From: Cohaesibacter sp. ES.047
GTDB taxonomy: Bacteria > Pseudomonadota > Alphaproteobacteria > Rhizobiales > Cohaesibacteraceae
NCBI RefSeq assembly: GCF_900215505.1
Contig: NZ_LT907844.1
Location: 1,646,501-1,710,500 of the forward strand
Reading direction: 5' to 3'
DNA: 64,000 nucleotides
A model generated the notes under the pieces. The model was not told where the DNA came from. It made no database searches and saw only the letters and a list, made by a program, of their open reading frames with translations. Of this stretch, positions 36,154-45,940 are shown piece by piece. How positions within the stretch are numbered: the stretch's first letter is position 1; each line of letters begins with the position of its first letter. The translations under genes and the position numbers were made by a program.

Positions 36154-37260
36154 ATGTCCGCAACAATTGACATTAACAACATCACCAAAACCTACGGTGC
36201 CCTAACTGTTCTTGATGACATCTCGCTTCACATCAAGGCTGGTGAATTCATCGTGTTCCTCGGCCCGTCTGGGTGTGGTAAATCAACGCTTCTGCGCATG
36301 ATTGCCGGTTTGGAAGCTGTCGACAATGGCACGATTTCGATCGGTGAGGAACGGATTGACACCTTACCTCCTGGTAAGCGAGGCGTGGCGATGGTGTTCC
36401 AGACCTATGCGCTCTATCCACATATGACTGTCGCCCAGAATATGGCTTTCGGGCTCGAAAACATCAAGATTTCCAAATCCGATATCGATGCCCGGGTTAA
36501 AGAAGCGGCCGAGACGCTGGAAATGGCCCATTTGCTGGATCGGAAGCCGGCCAAGCTTTCCGGCGGGCAGCGTCAGCGTGTCGCCATCGGGCGGGCCATC
36601 GTCAAGGAACCCAAGGCATTCCTGTTCGATGAGCCGCTTTCGAACCTTGATGCTGCCTTGCGCAGCCGGACCCGGCTCGAGCTGGCCCAGCTGCACCAAC
36701 GGCTCGGGTCGACGATGATCTTCGTGACACACGATCAGGTGGAAGCCATGACATTGGCGCATCGCATCGTCGTCATGCATGACAAGAAGATCGAACAGAT
36801 CGGTACGCCGATGGAGATCTATCAGCGCCCGGCCACGCGCTTTGTGGCGAGTTTTGTCGGGTCTCCCGCCATGTCAATCCTTCCCGTCAAGGGCTACAGC
36901 CCACAAGGCAATGGCGTGACGCTTGATGTCGATGGCCTTGGGGATGTGAAAGCCCGTATGCGGTTGCCTGCGGATTTCAATCTCAACGGTGCGACAGTCG
37001 GTGCGCGCTCGGAGGATACTTTCGTGCTGGAGGCCGGCAAGGATGGCTATTCGCTCAGCGTGACAGTGGTTGAACGCCTTGGCGAACGTACCCTGCTTTA
37101 TGGCACCCTGAGCAACGGACTTGAGCTAATTGTCGAGGACAGTGGTCGATCGATGGTGAAAGCCGGTGACGTGGTTCAGGTGGGGCTGGATGAAACGGCT
37201 TTGCATGTCTTTGACGGCAATGGCAAGGCCTATCACAGCGAGGAGGAGGCCAATGGCTGA
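36154..37260 (+). CDS. Sugar ABC transporter ATP-binding protein (MalK/UgpC type)
   Basis: 368 residues. Walker A GPSGCGKSTLLRM, signature LSGGQRQRVAIGRAI, Walker B FLFDEPLSNLDAALR and H-loop VTHDQVEAM are followed by a C-terminal TOBE/OB region (MSILPVKGYS onward), standard for carbohydrate uptake class 1 ATPases. It overlaps the next permease gene by 8 nt. Its own operon supplies permeases and binding protein, so it is dedicated to the arabinoside system. Confidence 0.93.
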   Translation: MSATIDINNITKTYGALTVLDDISLHIKAGEFIVFLGPSGCGKSTLLRMIAGLEAVDNGTISIGEERIDTLPPGKRGVAMVFQTYALYPHMTVAQNMAFGLENIKISKSDIDARVKEAAETLEMAHLLDRKPAKLSGGQRQRVAIGRAIVKEPKAFLFDEPLSNLDAALRSRTRLELAQLHQRLGSTMIFVTHDQVEAMTLAHRIVVMHDKKIEQIGTPMEIYQRPATRFVASFVGSPAMSILPVKGYSPQGNGVTLDVDGLGDVKARMRLPADFNLNGATVGARSEDTFVLEAGKDGYSLSVTVVERLGERTLLYGTLSNGLELIVEDSGRSMVKAGDVVQVGLDETALHVFDGNGKAYHSEEEANG

Positions 37261-38128
37261 GTCCTATCGCAGATCTCGCTGGTCGAACGGGTTGTTCGTA
37301 TTGCCCTATCTGACGGTTTTCGTCTCCCTGCTGGTCTTTCCACTATGCTGGGGCGTCTGGTTGTCGCTCAACAAGGTGGACCTGTTTGGCGGTGCCCGTT
37401 TCATCGGTATAAAAAACTATTTCCGTGTGTTCAATGACCCCGTCTTCGGGCAAGCGGTCTGGAACACGGTGCTCTTTGTTCTGGTCTCCGTGCCAACGCT
37501 TGTTGCGCTGGGGCTGTTTTTGGCGCTGGCACTCAACAAGACAACGCGCGCCTCGTCCTTCATGCGCGGACTTTTCTTCTCGTCTTCGATCCTGTCGGTT
37601 ACCATCGTGACGTTGATCTGGCGGTTTGTCTTCATCCCCGGTGATGGGCTGCTCGCCATTCTGTTCGACGCCATGGGGTGGCAACAGATCGGTTTTCTAT
37701 CGACTGAAGGGTGGTCGCTCTTCTCCGTTGGGGTGGCAACTGTCTGGTGGTGCCTAGGCTTGCCGATGATGCTTTTCCTCGCGGCCCTGCAGCAGATTTC
37801 AAATGATCTTTATGAGGCGGCGGCGCTCGATAACGCGGGGCGCTGGCGGATTTTCACGCGCATCACGCTGCCCTCGATCAAGTCAACCATTCTCCTCGTA
37901 GCCATCATCCAGATTGTCATGCAGTTCCAGCTCTTCGGTCAGGCCCAGTTGATGACCAATGGTGGTCCGGCGGGCACGTCGCGCCCGATCGTGATGTATA
38001 TTTATGAAACCGGCTTCATCCGTTGGGATGTGGGTATGGGGGCTGCTGCGTCCGAAGTGCTGTTCCTCATCATCCTTGCTGCTGCAATGGTTCAATATTG
38101 GGTAACCTCGAACAAGGAGGAGGCTTGA
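37253..38128 (+). CDS. Sugar ABC transporter permease (MalF-like)
   Basis: 291 residues from ATG 37253, preceded by AGGAGGAGG and overlapping the ATPase gene. Six membrane segments; the EAA loop reads EAAALDNAGRWRIFTRITLPSIKS, which docks on the ATPase. Probably imports arabinose-containing oligosaccharides together with the gene 3 nt downstream. Confidence 0.92.
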   Translation: MAESYRRSRWSNGLFVLPYLTVFVSLLVFPLCWGVWLSLNKVDLFGGARFIGIKNYFRVFNDPVFGQAVWNTVLFVLVSVPTLVALGLFLALALNKTTRASSFMRGLFFSSSILSVTIVTLIWRFVFIPGDGLLAILFDAMGWQQIGFLSTEGWSLFSVGVATVWWCLGLPMMLFLAALQQISNDLYEAAALDNAGRWRIFTRITLPSIKSTILLVAIIQIVMQFQLFGQAQLMTNGGPAGTSRPIVMYIYETGFIRWDVGMGAAASEVLFLIILAAAMVQYWVTSNKEEA

Positions 38129-38131
38129 TCC

Positions 38132-38986
38132 ATGCTAAGCAAGAAACATGAAAGCTACTCGCCTGAAGGGCTGACCGCCAACCGCAATCTGTTCTGGATC
38201 TCCTGCGTCTTCGCTGTGGTGATGATTGCTCCAGTGCTCTGGATCGTTGGGTTGTCTTTGAAGGACAATACGCTTTTGATGCGTGGCACGGATGCTGTCT
38301 TCTCCTTTCCGTACACGCTCGAGAACTACGGTAATCTGTTCCATTCCAGCCTTGTGTTCAGATGGCTTCTCAATTCCATGGTGGTCGCCGTCGGGCAGAC
38401 ATTGGGGGTTCTGGCTCTGTCTTCTCTGGCCGGGTATGCCTTTGCGCGGCTTGAGTTCCCGTTCCGCAAAACACTGTTCGTCATCGTCCTGTTCGGGCTT
38501 GCTGTGCCTGAACAGGCCGTGATCATCGCCCGTCATCAGATGTTCAGCTGGCTGAACATGCACAACACCTATCTGGGGCTGATGCTTCCGGGCATGTCGT
38601 CGGCCTTCGGGGTGTTCCTGATGACCCAGTTCTTCCGGGCTATCCCCAAGGAAATCGACGAAGCGGCTCTGCTCGATAATACACCCCGCTTCCGGATCTT
38701 CTGGCGAGTGTTGCTGCCGCTGACCATGCCTGCACAGGCAACGCTTGGCATTTTTACATTCTTGCTTGCATGGAACGATTACTGGTGGCCGCTGATCTCT
38801 GCCACCAAAAAGGACATGTATACGCTGACCATCGGGATTGCATCGTCGCAAACCAATTTCGCCCAGACCGAGGGCCTTGGCTTTCTGGCAGCACAGGCGA
38901 TCTTTGCGTCATTGCCGGTCGTCATCGTCTACATCTTTTTCCAGCGTCACATTGTGACTGCTGTATCAGGTGGGGCCGTCAAATAG
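38132..38986 (+). CDS. Sugar ABC transporter permease (MalG-like)
   Basis: 284 residues with six membrane segments. The EAA loop is EIDEAALLDNTPRFRIFWRVLLPL, and the C-terminus ends in a membrane helix followed by QRHIVTAVSGGAVK, typical of MalG relatives. The ribosome binding site AAGGAGGAGG lies inside the preceding gene. Confidence 0.92.
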   Translation: MLSKKHESYSPEGLTANRNLFWISCVFAVVMIAPVLWIVGLSLKDNTLLMRGTDAVFSFPYTLENYGNLFHSSLVFRWLLNSMVVAVGQTLGVLALSSLAGYAFARLEFPFRKTLFVIVLFGLAVPEQAVIIARHQMFSWLNMHNTYLGLMLPGMSSAFGVFLMTQFFRAIPKEIDEAALLDNTPRFRIFWRVLLPLTMPAQATLGIFTFLLAWNDYWWPLISATKKDMYTLTIGIASSQTNFAQTEGLGFLAAQAIFASLPVVIVYIFFQRHIVTAVSGGAVK

Positions 38987-39075
38987 GCGGCCAGCCAATT
39001 CTGCCACACCGGGCATCAGGGAGACGCCCGGCAGGCTGGATTTAACGGGGGAGACCCCAAACTAGGGAGAGAGAA

Positions 39076-40386
39076 ATGAAACGCATTCTAATGGCTACCG
39101 CGTCGGCAGCTCTGATGAGCTTGTCTTCGCCCGTATGGGCTGACACGACGATCGAACTTCAGCGCTTCTTCGGTGCCTGTGAGGCTGACTATGGCGATGT
39201 AACGGATGTGTCCAAGGCTGTCGGCGAGTGCGGCATTATCACCGCGCTCATCAACAAATTCGAAGCGGACAATCCGGGCATCGACGTCAATGTCACTACC
39301 GTGGAATGGCCCGGCTATGACCAGTTGAACGCACAGTTGGCCTCCAACGCTGCTCCTGATGTGGTTTCCATGCACTATTCGGCCATTTCGGACTATTCAT
39401 CCCGCGGTCTGTTGATCCCGCTTGATGAAGTTCTGAAAGCACAGGGCCTCAGCTCATCCGACTTCACCGAAGCGGGGATTGGTGGTGTAACCAAGGATGG
39501 CAAGATCTATGGTCTGCCATTTGATAACTGGACCATGCTGTTCCACGTCAACCTGAACCTGATGAAAGAAGCCGGTCTGGTCAATGCTGATGGCACCCCG
39601 ATGCTGCCCAATTCCGTTGATGAATTCTTCGAACTTGGCAAGAAATTCAAGGAAGCCACCGGCAAACCCTATCTGGTGCAGATCTATGCCAACGAAACGG
39701 CAGCCTACACCCGTATCCTCTACACCCTTCTGCAGCAGCAGGAAGCGGAGTTCTTCTCCGATCCCAAACAGGTCAATCTGGTAACTCCAGAAGCCAAAGC
39801 TGCGGTTGAGTTCATGAAGAAAATCCATGACGAAGGTCTCAGCACCCTCGATATGGACTATTCGGCAGCAGTATCAGGCTTTGCAAGCGGTGAGGGCGGT
39901 ATTGCGGTCAACGGTACATGGCTGATTGGTGATTATGATGCCCAGTCCAAGGAAGAGGGCAATGCGCTTTCGGGTGGCTACACGGTTTATCCCGTGCCGC
40001 AGTTCTTCCCCGCCAAGGACAGCACCTATGCGGATGGTCACGGCTGGGTCGTGCCGCGTGGTGATCGTGACGAAGAAAAAATGGAAGCGATTGGCAAGCT
40101 GTTCAAATTCCTGAAGGAAAATGACTTCGAATGGGCTCGTACCGGTCACCTTCCTGCGGTCAAGTCTGTTTTCGAAATGGACGAGTTCAAATCTCTGCCG
40201 CATCGCGACAATATCGCCAAAATCGCTGAAATCGGCCAGTCTTTGCCTGAGGAAGTGCTGCGTCAGTTCGCTATTCAGGATATCATCGGAGAAGAACTTG
40301 CTGCTGCCGTCAATGGTAACAAGTCTGTCGATGAAGCATTGGAAACCGCTCAGGCCCGTATCAACGACCTGCTTGAAAACATCTGA
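39076..40386 (+). CDS. Sugar-binding protein of the arabinoside ABC transporter
   Basis: 436 residues. A signal peptide (KRILMATASAALMSLSSPVWA) precedes a family 1 extracellular solute-binding fold (ITALINKFEADNPGIDVNV, YDQLNAQLASNAAPDVVSMH, IAVNGTWLIGDYD). Being last in the operon is unusual, since binding proteins are often first. The terminator at 40554-40591 ends the transcript. The substrate is inferred from the GH51 enzyme as arabino-oligosaccharide. Confidence 0.92.
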   Translation: MKRILMATASAALMSLSSPVWADTTIELQRFFGACEADYGDVTDVSKAVGECGIITALINKFEADNPGIDVNVTTVEWPGYDQLNAQLASNAAPDVVSMHYSAISDYSSRGLLIPLDEVLKAQGLSSSDFTEAGIGGVTKDGKIYGLPFDNWTMLFHVNLNLMKEAGLVNADGTPMLPNSVDEFFELGKKFKEATGKPYLVQIYANETAAYTRILYTLLQQQEAEFFSDPKQVNLVTPEAKAAVEFMKKIHDEGLSTLDMDYSAAVSGFASGEGGIAVNGTWLIGDYDAQSKEEGNALSGGYTVYPVPQFFPAKDSTYADGHGWVVPRGDRDEEKMEAIGKLFKFLKENDFEWARTGHLPAVKSVFEMDEFKSLPHRDNIAKIAEIGQSLPEEVLRQFAIQDIIGEELAAAVNGNKSVDEALETAQARINDLLENI

Positions 40387-40553
40387 TTTCAGGCGATTTG
40401 AGGAGCTTGAAAGACTGGCCGGTGGGTTTCGGCTCTCGGCCAGTCTGTAAATACCGCAAACAGGTAACCCCTGATTTCGGTTGGGTGTGATAGGGACTGG
40501 GACTGGGACCATGTGGTCCTTGGTTTTCCTTCCCATTGCAATGCAAGACATGC

Positions 40554-40591
40554 CAAAGGGCGCTCGGTTCTGGAGCGCCCTTTGTTTTTTT
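40554..40591 (+). terminator. Strong terminator of the arabinoside operon
   Basis: CAAAGGGCGCTC (40554-40565) and GAGCGCCCTTTG (40573-40584) form a perfect 12-bp stem with a 7-nt loop, followed by seven T (40585-40591). A three-fold GGGACT repeat and a GGACCA-TG-TGGTCC palindrome lie just before it near 40490-40520. Confidence 0.95.
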
Positions 40592-40604
40592 GCGCATGTA
40601 GGCT

Positions 40605-41573
40605 CTATGGTTTAGCTGAGGCTATTAGCGCGTTAATGTGGGCCGGGCCGGTTGGCCGGATGCGCGAAGGGTTGAGCGCCTTGATGGAATAATAGCCTCT
40701 GGTGATGTGATCCATGTCGACGGTTTCCGCGACACCGGGAAAGCGATAGATGCGCTCCATATAGGCGTTGAGGCGCGGATAGTCCTTTATCTGGCGGCGG
40801 TTGGTCTTGAAGATGCCGTGATAAGCCGCATCAAATCGGATCAACGTGACAAAGGTGCGGATGTCGGTTTCCGTCAGCCGGTCACCGAAGATATAGTCAC
40901 CCTGCAGCCGATCCTCCAATTCATCAAGCATCGAGAAGACACCGTCCACGGCCTCGTCATAGGCTTCTTGTGTGGAGGCAAAGCCGGATTTGTAGACCCC
41001 GTTGTTGAGCAGGTCATAGATGTGCGGGTTGAGCGCGTCGATTTCCTCGGCAAGATCTAAGGGATAAAGGCGCAAATCCGATGGAGCGAGATGTTCAAAG
41101 ACGGTGTCGAACATGCGCAGGATATCGGCGCTTTCGTTGTTGACCATCACATTGCGCTTCATGTCCCAAAGGACGGGAACGGTGGCCCGACCGGTGAAAT
41201 GATTGTCGGCGCGCGTGTAGAGCTCGTGCATGTAGCGCGAGCCGAAGAGCGGATCTTCATCTGCGCCATCATAGCCGCCAAACTCCCAGCCATCGTCACC
41301 CAACATCGGGTTGACCACGGTCACCGGGATGAGCTCTTCAAGGCCCTTCAATTTCTGGGCGATGAGGGTGCGCGAAGCCCATGGACAGATGAGGGCGACA
41401 TAGAGGCGATAGCGATCGGCTTCGGCCTCAAATCCGCCCTCGCCCGTTGGTCCGGGGCGTCCGTCCGGGGTGATCCAGTTACGGAAACCGGAGACCTGTC
41501 GCACGAAGCGACCCTTTTCATCCGCCTTCTGCACCGGTTGCCAGTTTCCTTTCCATTGACCGTTTACGAGCAT
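40605..41573 (-). CDS. Glutathionyl-hydroquinone reductase (Xi-class GST, YqjG/ECM4-like)
   Basis: 322 residues, the size of YqjG. It removes glutathione from glutathionyl-hydroquinones. The active cysteine is in YVALICPWASRTLIAQKLKG, and RGYYSIKALNPSRIRPTGP near the C-terminus is typical. ATG is preceded by GAGGAGAG. It is the last of three minus-strand genes, after the DOPA-dioxygenase-like gene by 11 nt, and the set lies divergent from a LysR gene, pointing to quinone or catechol detoxification. Confidence 0.92.
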   Translation of the reverse strand: MLVNGQWKGNWQPVQKADEKGRFVRQVSGFRNWITPDGRPGPTGEGGFEAEADRYRLYVALICPWASRTLIAQKLKGLEELIPVTVVNPMLGDDGWEFGGYDGADEDPLFGSRYMHELYTRADNHFTGRATVPVLWDMKRNVMVNNESADILRMFDTVFEHLAPSDLRLYPLDLAEEIDALNPHIYDLLNNGVYKSGFASTQEAYDEAVDGVFSMLDELEDRLQGDYIFGDRLTETDIRTFVTLIRFDAAYHGIFKTNRRQIKDYPRLNAYMERIYRFPGVAETVDMDHITRGYYSIKALNPSRIRPTGPAHINALIASAKP

Positions 41574-41584
41574 GGTTTCTCTCC

Positions 41585-42409
41585 TCAGGCTTGATGGAAG
41601 ACAAAAGACCGCATGGAGACGGACCCCAGATCGATGCTGTCTGTCATGAAGGTTAGTTCATCGGTGGGGTCTGAAGCGCCCGCGATCGTGAGGGCCGGTA
41701 GATAGTGATCAACACTTGGATGGGCCATGCGGAGCAGGGGGCCCAGTTTTTCTGTGTTGGACAAGGCACCGAAATCCCGGTCCGTCATTCTGTCGGCAAA
41801 GAGCGTGTCGAATTCGAGCGCGAAGTCTTGTGGCTTGCCGCCCATGCGCATGGCGCGGAGGTTGTGAACGACGTTGCCTGAGCCAAGGATCAGAACGCCC
41901 CGGTCCCGAAGGTCGGACAGGGCCTTGCCGATCTCGAGTTGATAGGCGAGGTCGCGGGTCATGTCGATCGAGATCTGGAAAACCGGAACGTCAGCGCCCG
42001 GATAGAGGAATTTCAAAACCGTCCATGCGCCGTGATCAAGGCCCCACGTGTCATCTTCTTTGGCGTGATGGCTCTGGAGCAGCGAGACCACCTCTCGGGC
42101 GAGCTCCGGATTGCCGGCGGCGGGATATTGCTGATTGTAGAGCGCATCGGGGAAGCCATAAAAATCATAAATCGTGCGCGGCGCAGCGGACACGTCAACC
42201 AGCGTCGTGCCGCGGGTCATCCAGTGGGCAGAGACCACAAGGATGGCCTTGGGGCTTGGCAGGGTTTGTCCCAGCTCGCTCCAGGCGCGGGAGTATTCGC
42301 TGTCTTCTATGGCGTTCATCGGGCTGCCGTGACCGAGAAAGACCAGCGGCATGCGATCGGATAGCGAAAGGCTGTCGCGCAAGCGTCTGAGTGCGTGTGC
42401 AGTGGTCAT
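41585..42409 (-). CDS. ygiD: 4,5-DOPA dioxygenase-like extradiol dioxygenase (LigB superfamily)
   Basis: 274 residues from ATG 42409, chosen by GAGGAGAG upstream; the open frame extends further. MPLVFLGHGSPMNAI holds the first metal-binding His, ILVVSAHWMTRGT the second, and the DTWGLDHGAWTVLKFLYP stretch is the YgiD signature. The family opens catecholic rings such as L-DOPA; in many bacteria it belongs to stress operons with DoxX and GST genes, as here. The true substrate is unknown. Confidence 0.9.
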   Translation of the reverse strand: MTTAHALRRLRDSLSLSDRMPLVFLGHGSPMNAIEDSEYSRAWSELGQTLPSPKAILVVSAHWMTRGTTLVDVSAAPRTIYDFYGFPDALYNQQYPAAGNPELAREVVSLLQSHHAKEDDTWGLDHGAWTVLKFLYPGADVPVFQISIDMTRDLAYQLEIGKALSDLRDRGVLILGSGNVVHNLRAMRMGGKPQDFALEFDTLFADRMTDRDFGALSNTEKLGPLLRMAHPSVDHYLPALTIAGASDPTDELTFMTDSIDLGSVSMRSFVFHQA

Positions 42410-42522
42410 GATGTCTCTCCTCAAATCAGGCCCGAAATGGGTGGACCGCCCGAAAGGGGCGGCCCGTCTGGTTTGGCTCATCAATATGGACTTTGTGAGC
42501 CAAGGTCTTCAAGCAAAAGTCT

Positions 42523-42945
42523 TCAAGCAAACTGGCCAAGCGTGCGCTGTAGAACCGGAATGCGCAGGGCATAGGCTCCGCTGCCCAAAAAGGCGATTGC
42601 GGCTTGTGCGACGGCCCAGAAGAACGGGTATTCCCATCCGCCACCCTCGGCTGAGAAGGTCCAGCCATTGCCTGCATGAACCCAGACTGCGCCCAAGAGG
42701 ATCGGGATCAGGCCGATGGAAACCAGGCGGGTCGCAACACCAAGAATGAGCGCGATGCCACCGGCGATTTCAGCAAAGATCGTCACATAGGCGAGGATGC
42801 CGGGAAGGCCAAGGCTTTCGAAGTAGCCGACAGTGCCGGCAATGGTGAAGACATTCACCTTCATCAGGCCATGGGCAAGAAAAAGAGCGCCACTGCTGAC
42901 GCGCAGGAGGAGGGCGGCAAAATCGGTGTTTCTGGTAGAGGTCAT
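42523..42945 (-). CDS. DoxX-family membrane protein
   Basis: 140 residues with four membrane segments. LLLRVSSGALFLAHGLMKV, VTIFAEIAGGIALILGVATRL and ISIGLIPILLGAVWVHA-type segments match DoxX/DoxD. DoxX proteins link to quinone and thiol-oxidative stress. First gene of the doxX - ygiD - yqjG group, divergent from LysR at 43167. Confidence 0.9.
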   Translation of the reverse strand: MTSTRNTDFAALLLRVSSGALFLAHGLMKVNVFTIAGTVGYFESLGLPGILAYVTIFAEIAGGIALILGVATRLVSIGLIPILLGAVWVHAGNGWTFSAEGGGWEYPFFWAVAQAAIAFLGSGAYALRIPVLQRTLGQFA

Positions 42946-43085
42946 GTCGTATCTCCTGATCCACGGTTCGACCAGATTGATCCAGAAAGCTGATCAAGCC
43001 GTGGTGTTGTTGCAATTGTGTCCGGCCTTGTTTGGGCCAGTCGCTCTGCCGGGTGTCTTGGCAGGGTGCGTTTGTTGATGTGGCC

Positions 43086-43101
43086 TCAAGATAGAGCTTG
43101 A
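43086..43101. promoter_or_regulatory. Candidate LysR operator in the doxX/lysR divergent promoter
   Basis: TCAAG-ATAGAG-CTTGA is a perfect inverted repeat (5 bp arms, 6-nt centre) roughly 65 bp before the LysR start. A second, wider inverted repeat TAGAA (43128-43132) with TTCTA (43150-43154) lies nearer the start. Both are plausible LysR binding sites. Confidence 0.45.
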
Positions 43102-43166
43102 CCTCTTTCAATGAAATGGAGATTTTATAGAATGACTATCAACAAAATGTTCTAAATGAGGGTGAG

Positions 43167-44063
43167 ATGGATCTGGTCGATGAATTGCGGGCCTTTGTGG
43201 CGACAGCCCAGACCGGGTCTTTTACGGCGGCGGCGGAACAACTGGCGGTCTCCAACCGGTTGACCTCGAAATATGTCGCCGAGCTTGAAGCGCGTGTCGG
43301 CGTGAGACTGCTGCAAAGGACGACGCGGCGGGTTGGCCTGACGCCTGCGGGGGAGGATCTGTTGGCGCGAGCGCCGGCGCTCATTGATGATCTGGATGAT
43401 CTGATCGCGGAAATATCGGAAGGCTCCCATGGTTTTTCCGGTGTGATCCGTGTGTCTGCGCCGGTGACCTTTGGCGAGCTCTATGTCATCGGCATGCTAG
43501 AGCGCTTTGGAAAGGCAAACCCGAACCTTACCTTTGATTTGCGCCTGAACGATCGCTATGTGGATCTGGCAACGGAGGGGATTGATCTGTCCTTCAGGAT
43601 GGGGCGATCGGACATGCTGTCCCTCAAGGAGCGCAAGATCGGCATGTCCCGGGCCATGCTGGTGGCGAGCCCGGATTATATCGCTGAACATGGGGCACCG
43701 CAGACACCTCAAGAGCTTGAGGGCCATGCGTGCATTGTCGATAGCAACCGGCGGTCACCGCGTCGCTGGACCTTTCGGCATGATGGTAAGGAAATGGTGG
43801 TGCAGGTTCATGGTCGCTTTCATGTCAATTCTGCACGGGGGGCGGCGGAGTTGGCTGCCCGTGGTCACGGCATCGCCTACACGCCTCATTTTGCTCTTCA
43901 GGATAGTTTGCAGAGCGGCGCCTTGGTGCCGGTGATGGAGGCGTTCGAGGGCGAAAGCAGCTTCCTTAATGCCGTCTATCTGGAAGGGCGTACTCTGCCG
44001 CGCAAGGTCAGGGCGTTGATCGATTTCGCCGTTGAGGATATTCGCGCCGCGGGTATTTTGTGA
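43167..44063 (+). CDS. LysR-family transcriptional regulator
   Basis: 298 residues. The N-terminal winged HTH covers residues 1-60 (LRAFVATAQTGSFTAAAEQL, SNRLTSKYVAELEARVGVRLLQRTTRRV), and the rest is the typical effector-binding periplasmic-binding-like domain. It is divergent from doxX - ygiD - yqjG, the standard layout for a LysR controlling its neighbours, so it probably responds to quinones, catechols or oxidative stress. Confidence 0.92.
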   Translation: MDLVDELRAFVATAQTGSFTAAAEQLAVSNRLTSKYVAELEARVGVRLLQRTTRRVGLTPAGEDLLARAPALIDDLDDLIAEISEGSHGFSGVIRVSAPVTFGELYVIGMLERFGKANPNLTFDLRLNDRYVDLATEGIDLSFRMGRSDMLSLKERKIGMSRAMLVASPDYIAEHGAPQTPQELEGHACIVDSNRRSPRRWTFRHDGKEMVVQVHGRFHVNSARGAAELAARGHGIAYTPHFALQDSLQSGALVPVMEAFEGESSFLNAVYLEGRTLPRKVRALIDFAVEDIRAAGIL

Positions 44064-44245
44064 CTGGGGCCAGGCCGATTGCAAGGACGTCTGCCTTTGA
44101 ACTGGCTTCCCGTTCATGGCCAAGTGCGATATCCTGGTGATGCGTCCACCCGGACAGGCCGCAGAAGGACGGCAAAACCTCGCTCGGGCATCGTTGATGC
44201 TCAGGGGCTTGCGCTCCTGCGAGACGGGCCTTTAGGGAAATCGGA

Positions 44246-45913
44246 ATGTTTGAGAAAGTATTGTCGGTCCTCAAGGTGGAACTGGTTCACGCCGCGATCA
44301 TCTTTTCCATTCTGACCTTTGTTTCGATCCCTTTTTATGGGGAGATGAAAAACTCTCTTACTTCCAGTGAGTTGTTGCTCAATATGTATCGGTCCAGTCT
44401 CGAGACCGAGATTTCGCGCTACAAGTATCTGCCGTTCATTCTGTCGCAGAATGATAAGCTCGTAGAGATCCTGTTTGGCGAGATGGGTAAAGAGGAAAGT
44501 GGCTATTTCCTGCAGCGGACCAAATATGCCACCAATGTGTCCACGGTCTATGTGCTCGACAGCAACGGCAACACGGTGGCATCGAGCAACTGGCACACGG
44601 ACGAGAGCTATATCGGCGAGAACTTCGGTTTTCAGCCCTATTTTGATGAAGCCATGGCGGGGCGTCTGGGGCAGTATTACGGTGCTGGCACCACTTCATC
44701 CAAGCCCGGCTTCTTCATTGCCTATGGCCTCAAGTCCAATGGTGAGATTGTCGGGGTCGTGTCCATCGAAATCCATCTTTCCGAGCTTGAGCAGGTCTGG
44801 CGTTCCGGGCCGGACGATGTCCTGGTCTATGATGTCAACGACGTGGTGTTCCTCAGCTCGAACAGGGATTGGAAATACAAGGTTCTGGGAAAGGAAAATG
44901 GGGCACCAATTCCCCCCACGCTTGATGCCTTTAGCGCGCCTTTCCAGACCGGCGCGCCCGACGATCAGTCTTTGGTCAAATGCTACCAGATCGGGGAAGC
45001 CAGCTTCTACAAGGATCCGCGTTTGGGGTGTTTGTTGCCAGCAACGCTCTCGATACAGGAAGAGATCATCGAATATGGCTGGACCATCCTGTCGCTCAAG
45101 AGCACGCGTCCGATCTATACTGCCCTGTGTCTTGTGGTCTTCATCAGCCTGCTGATCTATCTGATCCTCATTTTCTCCTATCGCAGTTTCAAGAACCGGT
45201 TCAACAAGAGTATCCAGAAGCTCAGAAACCAGGTGGTCGAGAACAGCAAGCTGGCGGCCATCGGCCAGATGGCGACCGAGGTGGCGCACGAGTTCAATCA
45301 GCCGCTCGCGGCAATCCATATGCTGCTCGATACGACCCGGCTTCTGTTGAAACGGCAGCGCTTTGACGAGGCCGATGACAATCTGGAGCTGATCTCCTCC
45401 CACATCGAGCGGATGGCTCAGCAGATGTCGCAAATGAAGTCCTTTGCGAGCCGTCATCGCGTGCCTCGGGGCAATGGGGAGGTCGTCAGTGTCGCCAACG
45501 CTACGATCAAGCTGTTCCGGCTCACACTGGAAAAGCAAAATGTGCAGTTGAATTTCCAGTCTTCCCAAAGCGAGTTGCATGTCTCTTGCAACGAAATCGG
45601 TCTCGAGCAGATCTTCAGCAACCTGATCAGCAACGCGCTTGATGCCATGGAGGGGCAGGTGCGCAAATGCCTGACCCTTGCGATCAGCAAAAGGGATGGC
45701 GAGGTGACTGTGCGGGTGCATGACAATGGCTGCGGCTTCAAGGACCCTTCGCGGATCTTCGAGTCCTTCTACTCTACCAAACAGAGAGGCACTGGTTTGG
45801 GGCTGGCGATTGTCAACGACATCATCGAGAACTCAGGCGGGTCCATATCCGCCCAGAATCATCCTGATGGCGGCGCAGAATTCGTCCTCAAATGGCGCGA
45901 ACTGGTCGCCTGA
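44246..45913 (+). CDS. dctB: C4-dicarboxylate sensor histidine kinase
   Basis: 555 residues. A membrane helix at residues 14-31 precedes a double-PAS-like periplasmic sensor (residues about 35-290), then a second helix (IYTALCLVVFISLLIYLILIF). The dimerisation box is ATEVAHEFNQPLAAI with phospho-His near 348; N and G boxes are ISNALDAM, DNGCGF and GTGLGLAIV. DctB phosphorylates DctD in response to dicarboxylates. Here dctD lies on the opposite strand, convergent with dctB and 27 nt away, whereas dctBD is usually an operon. The dctPQM transporter is beyond dctD. Confidence 0.9.
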   Translation: MFEKVLSVLKVELVHAAIIFSILTFVSIPFYGEMKNSLTSSELLLNMYRSSLETEISRYKYLPFILSQNDKLVEILFGEMGKEESGYFLQRTKYATNVSTVYVLDSNGNTVASSNWHTDESYIGENFGFQPYFDEAMAGRLGQYYGAGTTSSKPGFFIAYGLKSNGEIVGVVSIEIHLSELEQVWRSGPDDVLVYDVNDVVFLSSNRDWKYKVLGKENGAPIPPTLDAFSAPFQTGAPDDQSLVKCYQIGEASFYKDPRLGCLLPATLSIQEEIIEYGWTILSLKSTRPIYTALCLVVFISLLIYLILIFSYRSFKNRFNKSIQKLRNQVVENSKLAAIGQMATEVAHEFNQPLAAIHMLLDTTRLLLKRQRFDEADDNLELISSHIERMAQQMSQMKSFASRHRVPRGNGEVVSVANATIKLFRLTLEKQNVQLNFQSSQSELHVSCNEIGLEQIFSNLISNALDAMEGQVRKCLTLAISKRDGEVTVRVHDNGCGFKDPSRIFESFYSTKQRGTGLGLAIVNDIIENSGGSISAQNHPDGGAEFVLKWRELVA

Positions 45914-45940
45914 CCGCTGCGCCGGGCCAAAAGGTTGCGC

